From positions 2,232,001 through 2,296,000 of the forward strand of contig BSQZ01000072.1 of NCBI GenBank assembly GCA_033239005.1: a stretch of DNA of 64,000 bases. The letters run 5' to 3'. The stretch is from Lamellibrachia satsuma. Taxonomy: Eukaryota; Annelida; Polychaeta; Sabellida; Siboglinidae. Position 1 is the stretch's first letter. The number at the start of each line of letters is the position of its first letter. The translations under genes were made by a program, and so were the position numbers. The notes beneath the pieces were generated by a model, which saw nothing but the letters and a program-made list of their open reading frames with translations, made no database searches and was not told the origin of the DNA. Below, one piece after another: positions 59,201 through 64,000 of this stretch.

Positions 59201-62200
59201 ATAAATTTGCTTTACACAACCAAACGATCATCTCAGATTTCTTGTACAAAAACTGCATAAATCCTTAACTGTAACATTACGTGGCATTGAGACAAAGCAC
59301 TGCTAAATCACAATTAGATGGTGAACACACAATTTTTACTGATTTTCTTTTTTTTTATTTTCACGTTTGTGACGTCACACACCAAGCATGCACACCACAA
59401 CTCGTGTGTTAGTCCATGAAGGGGCCGTGTGTGTACACACTAGAGAACATTGTACCTCTAGATCACCATACAGAGCTGTATAAATGGGAGACATTAAACC
59501 TCACCTCTGGGCCTCTCTCTCGTCCTTCGCTGTGTAGTTAGCAATGGCATCCAAGATGAACACCTGACCCCACCTACAGACACAAACTGGCAGGTTACCT
59601 CTAAGAATACACACATTCTGGTAAACCAATGGAGATAATGTTATCACCTCCAGTGGATGCATACAACATGGAATATTGGGCATTAATTAACATGTTACAT
59701 GCCCCGATACTTTGAACACAGGCATTAGGGAGCATGGTAGCTTGGCGGTAGAGTGCTGGACTGTTCATCAAGAGGACCAGAGTTCCAATCCACCTGCTGC
59801 AATTTCATTCATCTCACTTTGCCCACGTATTTCAGAAGAGAAACTGAAAGCTTTTGGTCCCTTCCACCTGGCATTTATGCCAGGAGAAGTAAAAGATCCT
59901 ACACATAAATGTGTAACCTGCCTTGGACTCACAGATCTGGTGATGGCATCTGTAAAACTCACTATTAGTCAGTAAAACCCCTGCTTTAGCCCTGGAAAAG
60001 TGCTGTTTGGGGTATATAGCATAACACCAGGTTGCAACTGTATAATTATTGACAAAATATAGTTAGCTTGACGAAAAAACTAAAATTAATCTGTTTCAAT
60101 CATAGTTGCATAAGCAGCTATGATGACTGGTGATTAAAAATTCAAATATAATTTAGGATCAATGGTTGAAATGGCTAAAAACTACTAGTAATAGAAGAAC
60201 GAATACATGAGGTCTGTTTGTCTATTGGATCACTTTGGAAGAACATCCACCAATAAGTGACTAGGTCAAGCCCAGGTTATTATCTGCTACATCAGTAGTC
60301 ATATTTACAATTTTGTTTGACAGAGTAGCTACTTACAATACATGAGTGTTTATACAGGGTGTTACAATAAATTAGTAATAAGCACAATTATAGTAGTTAT
60401 ACCAATAAGATGCCTATAAGAACTTACTCCGACACATAATAATTGATTTCCTCTGCAATAATAAGATTGAATAAAAATAGAAAGTGCTCATATGCATCGT
60501 TGCAAGGACTAATGATGCACTGATCCTTCAAATAAACTAAAATGTTGACAGGTTTTGTAGCTATCTGAACAAGAACAAGTGGATTGTGAAAGTGATAGTC
60601 TTACTCTGTGCACTCGTTGAGGGCAGTCAGTAGTTTGTTGATGATCTGAGAGTTCATCTCCAGAACCTGGTGTGCGGCCTGGGACGTCTCCAGAATCTCT
60701 GAGATAGCAGCAACAGCATTGGCTACCACCTGAAAACAACAACATGTCATCTGTCAAACAGCATTTAAGGTCACACATGGCAGGTAGATAAGATAATTTT
60801 TTATTTGTACAATTCGTAAATTTTTCTTCCAAAAGTATAGAATGCGTCTTATTGAGTAAAAAATATATTGAACTTTTTTCAGCCAGACCCCGTTTCTATG
60901 GAAACAAACAAAATGTCTGCCATTTTTAGCAAATACTGGCAAATTTAGAAACACTGCCATTCGTCATTAGACACATGATTATAATTCTTGCAAATCCATG
61001 CCCAGTACACATTCTATTGTACAATGACCAGAGCATTTATTAAAATGTGTTTTTATTTTTTGTAAAGTGCAAAAAAAACTATGTTTTTGGTAACAAATAC
61101 AAGTTTATCTTTCAAACTGTTGACGATTTTTAAAATCCCTCTGGTCACTGTGCAGAGTAGAATATGCTGAATACAACATTCAAAACCTTATTTGGATAGC
61201 ATAATTACTCAGAGATATCCTTTTTCAAAATGCAGAAAACACGTTTTTTGAGAAAACGGCCTTCAAAGTTTGAAAAACAAGATTTATTACTTGAAAGAGG
61301 CATGCTTTTTCCATAAATAAAAGTTATTTAGAGGTATGTAATTGCTATAAAAGTGAACTTTATAGATAATAAATATACAAAGCTATCAGAATATAGTGGA
61401 AACACCTTTTTTAGAAAAAATAAATAACATTTCGCCAGGAGTGTCTCCCCTTAACCAATTTGACCTATTAAGCGTACATGCCCTAATTAGTATACGCCAC
61501 CTTTATTAATCAGCAGGAACCATGAGGTGTTAAACAGTTGGCACCACTTTTTAGTTCTTCTACACTAGTCACCAAATGACACCACTAGTGTTAAACAGTT
61601 ACCTTATTGTCTAGAGAATAAATTTGGTGTACGCTTATAAGAACAGATTCTTTGACATTTTTCCATGGCCCTTTTTTCAAGTTTACTGTAGGCTTATTAG
61701 GTTGAATACAGTACATGCATTTCTACACGGAAACTTTTCCAAAGTCATGTTTTTATAGTTCAAGCAGACGGTTCTGCTTTATCTAGCAGCAATGTTTGTT
61801 GTGTGCTTTGATTGCTATTTTTGGTAACTACTGTACCATTTATGACAAGTAGGGGAGAGCGGGGAGAACTGTAGGGGAGAGCGGGAGAACTGTAGGGGAG
61901 AGCGGGGTGAACTGTAGGGGAGAGCGGGGAGAACTGTAGGGGAGAGCGGGGGGAACTATAGGGGGGAGCGGGGTGAACTGGAGGGGAGAGCGGGAGAACT
62001 GTAGGGGAGAGCGGGGAGAACTGTAGGGGGAGCGGGGAGAACTATAGGGGGGAGCGGGGTGAACTGTAGGGGAGAGCGGAGAACTGTAGGGGAGAGCGGG
62101 GAGAACTGTAGGGGAGAGCGGGGATAACTGTAGGGGGAGCAGGGATAACTGTAGGGGGGAGCGGGGAGAACTATAGGGGGGAGCGGGGAGAACTGTAGGG

Positions 62201-63323
62201 GAGAGCGGGGAGAACTGTAGGGGGGAGCGGGGAGAACTGTAGGGGGAGCGGGGAGAACTATAGGGGGGAGCGGGGAGAACTGTAGGGGAGAGCGGGGAGA
62301 ACTGTAGGGGGGAGCGGGGAGAACTGTAGGGGGAGCAGGTAGAACTGTAGGGTGAGCGGGTAGAACTGTAGGGGAAGCAGGTAGAACTGTAGGTGAGAGC
62401 GGGAAGAACTGTAGGGGGAGAAGAATATATTTAGTTTGTTATGTTTGTTCACAACTTGAGTGTCAATGACAGCCAAATGCACTAGGCATGTCAAAACACT
62501 AGGAGTGTGGTCATTCAGTGTCATGTGTGGTGACATGCCATGGAGTTTGAGTGCGACACTAGGTGTGTCAATCAGTGTCGTGTGTAGTGACATACCATGG
62601 GGTTTGAGTCTGACAACAAGTCTCGTAGCATGTCGAGGAAGCCCTGATCCTCCACTAACTGGGCGTTGATGTCGTGTAGTTTGGCAACAGAGACGGCAGC
62701 CGTCTTGCGCACGTACGGGTCTTCGTCCTTGAGACACTTGCGCAGTGGCTCGCACAGGTACTCCGTGATCTTGTCTACTCGGATACAGCCCATGGTGCGC
62801 ACCGCCAGTGCCCGGATCAGTGGGTTACTGTCTTCACAGTCCTGCCACAATCACACATGCTCACAATAAGTCATCCACATTTTTAGAAATAATTATTCCG
62901 TCTTTCACACATTCACAATACATATATTCACAATAACAGTCCCGTCAAATGCATGAACAATTTAAAATTGCTGTTCATATACAGAAACTTATTCCACTAA
63001 CCATTATATAAAGGGATCAGCGAAAAATTTTTATGAAGGCAAACAATAAATTAACAGTTATTACGGCAGTTTGGCCCTAAACAATGTTGAAGATGTAAAG
63101 TCTCTTTAGTAGTGCACAATCTGAGGAAGGCAAAAAGTATATGACACAGCTTGATGCTAAATAATACTGAAGACATCACGGACAGACCTTGACAAATGTG
63201 TTGACTGCCATAATGGCCATGTCCGGCTGACTCTTCGCGTAGTTCATCAGGTAAAGGTAGACGAGTTTCTTCAGCTCCAAGTTCTCCGTCTGCATACAGT
63301 TAACTACGTCTGGGAACAGGGCG
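47278..63323 (-). CDS. AP-1/AP-2 complex subunit beta (beta-adaptin), 5' end outside window
   Basis: Large subunit of clathrin adaptor complexes at the trans-Golgi and plasma membrane; binds clathrin and accessory proteins. Exons, 5' to 3': 63323-63188, 62841-62596, 60729-60605, 59573-59505, 59068-59002, 58254-58100, 57654-57514, 56943-56778, 56144-56056, 55134-55032, 54848-54750, 54023-53761, 53250-53028, 51517-51401, 51060-50915, 50604-50475, 48851-48680, 48201-48047, 47355-47278 (TAG). All are GT-AG and in phase, 892 codons. The first exon seen matches about residue 50 of beta-adaptins, predicting about 940 residues, the usual size. The helical trunk fills exons 1-12; [12 protein letters not shown] and [17 protein letters not shown] are typical. 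The hinge has the clathrin box LLNLD; the ear fills the last five exons. Vertebrates split this into AP1B1 and AP2B1; an invertebrate probably has one shared gene, so no symbol is given. Confidence 0.97.
47360..47680. repeat. Minisatellite of about 38 bp at the last beta-adaptin acceptor
   Basis: Read on the - strand, units of the form TATTTTGTACTGTTGCCACT-CAAGTCATGTCCATCTTG follow one another about eight times and end at the real acceptor GTTGTAG/TTGTCTCTCAAGTC. The unit part TTG(C/T)C(A/T)CTCAAGTC matches the first 14 bases of the terminal exon, and units nearest the exon keep TCTCTCAAGTC. The preceding TTTTGTCTTG matches the intron end, but most units have lost the AG, so they are former rather than live acceptors. 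Confidence 0.85.
48852..49890. repeat. 94-bp minisatellite containing the beta-adaptin ear-exon acceptor
   Basis: About 11 units upstream (at higher coordinates) of the exon at 48851-48680. On the - strand each unit is ATTATTTCCGTGTCTGTAG followed by GTGGCAGTGAAGAACAACAT, GACGTGTTCT(A/G)CTTCAGC-TGTGT and TGACAGTGTGTCTG-TGTCTGCGTGTAAACAC. The part from GTGGCAGTG to TGTGT is the first 45 or so bases of the exon (VAVKNNxDVFYFSC). Every unit keeps the TGTCTGTAG acceptor. Units diverge mainly in a few positions (TAC/TGC, ATA/GTT/TTG). Confidence 0.97.
50148..50200. repeat. Near-perfect hairpin in a beta-adaptin intron
   Basis: AGAAAATGTATTTAAATGC and GCATTCAAATACATTTTCT are complementary except at one pair and are separated by GTAAGT, giving a 19-bp stem with a 6-base loop. 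The loop-side word GTGCATTCAAAT also occurs in the foldback element at 58262-58495. Confidence 0.85.
51860..52915 (+). mobile_element. LINE fragment antisense within a beta-adaptin intron
   Basis: The + strand contains pieces of a reverse-transcriptase polyprotein: [20 protein letters not shown] and [11 protein letters not shown] (RT palm), then after an internal deletion that removes [54 protein letters not shown] and a C-terminal finger [20 protein letters not shown]. This order is familiar from a widespread animal LINE group. Stops and frame changes abound. It lies in the 1.5-kb intron between the exons at 53028 and 51517. Confidence 0.8.
55590..55990. repeat. GA-rich tract and 21-bp tandem repeat
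   Basis: 55598-55705 is a low-complexity GAGAGAGAGTGGG-type purine tract. Near 55905-55990 CATCAACCACTGCT(G/C)TATGTT is repeated about four times with period 21. Both lie in the beta-adaptin intron between exons at 56056 and 55134. Confidence 0.9.
57225..57400 (+). mobile_element. LINE 3' end fragment in a beta-adaptin intron
   Basis: The + strand reads [20 protein letters not shown] and then KYLRRAGYT before stop, matching the C-terminal end of the family at 17455 and 28985, followed by GTTGGACTCTCGATAAGTG like the copy at 28985. A 5'-truncated insertion. Confidence 0.65.
58262..58495. mobile_element. Foldback (MITE-like) element in a beta-adaptin intron
   Basis: Long imperfect inverted repeats: left TGCACTCGTGTTTACC ... 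TGTAAATAGAGTTCACGACC-CCGGTGAACTC-TAATTACC; right, read in reverse, TGCACTCGTACTTCCC ... TGTAAATGAAGGTCACGAAC-CCCGGTCAACTCGTAATTA. Arms of about 90 bases surround a short centre. No coding capacity. This is a non-autonomous DNA element by structure; the family is unknown. Confidence 0.75.
59728..59985 (+). mobile_element. tRNA-derived SINE in a beta-adaptin intron
   Basis: The head GGGAGCATGGTAGCTTGGCG followed by GTAGAGTGCTGGA is a box A region, and AGTTCCAATCC at about 59781-59791 is a good box B (GTTCRANTCC type), at normal tRNA spacing. The roughly 190-base body that follows (ACCTGGCATTTATGCCAGG hairpin, then GTAACCTGCCTTGG) is not tRNA. This is therefore a SINE and not a tRNA gene; orientation is opposite to the host gene. 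Confidence 0.75.
61855..62418. repeat. G-rich minisatellite of about 21-22 bp, some 26 copies
   Basis: Unit GGGGAGAACTGTAGGGGAGA-GC with indels within the G runs. Located in the beta-adaptin intron between the exons at 62596 and 60729, ending about 175 bases from the exon at 62841-62596. On the - strand it makes a spurious proline/leucine-rich frame fused to part of the exon. Confidence 0.96.
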
Positions 63324-64000
63324 CTGAAATCCAACAGTATGTGAGCCCTGCATCAATAACTATTCACAAGACTGATATGCAACATTTCACATAACTGTAT
63401 TCCTGCAAATCTTTGGTCAGGCCTACAAATGTCAGAAGTCACAGGTCCTGTTGGCTCTCAGGATATAGTTATCAATATTTTAGATGCAGAAAGAGATTGA
63501 TTTGATAAACATCTTGTATGTGAGTATTGTTACATAACGTAATGTTACATTAATTTATCATCATACTGTCTCAGCTGGCGATTTTTTTACAGATACATTT
63601 TGATATGACACTGAATAAATCTGCTCATAAAAATTGTGATCATTAAATAAGTTAGATGACCATATCAATATAGACAAGATGTAGAGACACCAGGGCAGCA
63701 GCCGTTGTTCTTCAAAAATAATTTATAAAATTAACAAACTGTTTTCACAAACGAACAGAGTAACATAAAAAATTTTTTTTATGTATCTACAGTGTAATTG
63801 TATTTCCTTTGATAACAGCCAGTAGTACAATTTATAAAAAAACATTTGGCTAAATGTAAATAAATGATTTGAATATGTTTACTCTCGAGTGCCAAATAAA
63901 TGTATAGGCCAAATAAAAGTATAGGGTGGCAAATCGGTCAAATTTAATAATAGTATAGTGCCAAATCACAGCATGGGGGGGCAGACTGTTCAAACCAAAT
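63324..64000. other. Beta-adaptin upstream intron, no exon seen
   Basis: AT-rich intron sequence 5' of the first visible beta-adaptin exon. A short diverged repeat (GTGCCAAATAAATGTATAGG / GCCAAATAAAAGTATAGG) lies near 63890-63965. The exon or exons encoding the N-terminus lie beyond the edge. Confidence 0.6.

Noticed and set aside
59728..59800. tRNA gene
   Set aside because: Box A and box B are present, but the cloverleaf is degenerate and a non-tRNA body follows; it is a SINE head.
62258..62755. 165-codon open frame on the - strand
   Set aside because: An out-of-frame reading of a real beta-adaptin exon fused to the G-rich minisatellite; the true frame is supported by the family match.

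Overview
This is a window of animal nuclear DNA: intron-rich, AT-rich and full of minisatellites, (TA)n tracts and decayed transposons. It holds two complete or nearly complete housekeeping genes lying tail to tail. CCT6 (zeta subunit of the TRiC/CCT chaperonin) is on the + strand, 15 coding exons from 20465 to 38708; the exons join without a frame break into 531 codons. The shared AP-1/AP-2 beta-adaptin gene is on the - strand from 63323 to 47278; 19 coding exons are present and only about the first 50 codons lie beyond the right edge. A single beta1/2-type adaptin suggests an invertebrate. Minisatellites that swallow splice sites have, as I recall, been reported in amphioxus introns ('mirage' minisatellites), so a lancelet is my best guess, but this is weak inference and other marine invertebrates are possible.

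Layout. 1-2450: one huge 45-bp minisatellite. 2450-9000: a LINE 3' fragment, a palindrome-flanked (TA)n tract, and a broken APE-endonuclease/reverse transcriptase LINE (about 5200-8216) ending in a 48-bp tandem array. 9085-20378: an 11.3-kb block framed by 140-bp inverted arms, with inner inverted clusters of a CCTGTACA motif, (TA)n tracts and LINE tails; inside are a second decayed LINE (- strand, 12.5-14.9 kb), a MITE-like element, tandem repeats and a broken SET-domain methyltransferase-like sequence. 20.4-38.7 kb: CCT6, whose introns hold a hAT-like element, an internally deleted piggyBac, LINE tails and several minisatellites. 33.4-47.3 kb: a direct tandem duplication of about 6.8-7.1 kb that repeats the last four CCT6 exons, the CCT6 3' end and the adjoining beta-adaptin 3' UTR. 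47.3-63.3 kb: beta-adaptin, whose introns contain a LINE fragment, a tRNA-type SINE, a foldback element and more minisatellites.

The most unusual feature is that three minisatellites in these two neighbouring genes contain, or appear to derive from, the 3' splice acceptor together with the first bases of the following exon. CCT6 exon 7 is preceded by about 15 full decoy acceptors and the beta-adaptin ear exon by about 11, with near-identical sequence, so the spliceosome must choose the last of a long row. The second notable feature is the tandem duplication, whose right breakpoint falls in the final codons of beta-adaptin; it may be a real recent event or an assembly artefact. No bacterial-type operon, CRISPR array, rRNA or functional tRNA gene was seen.
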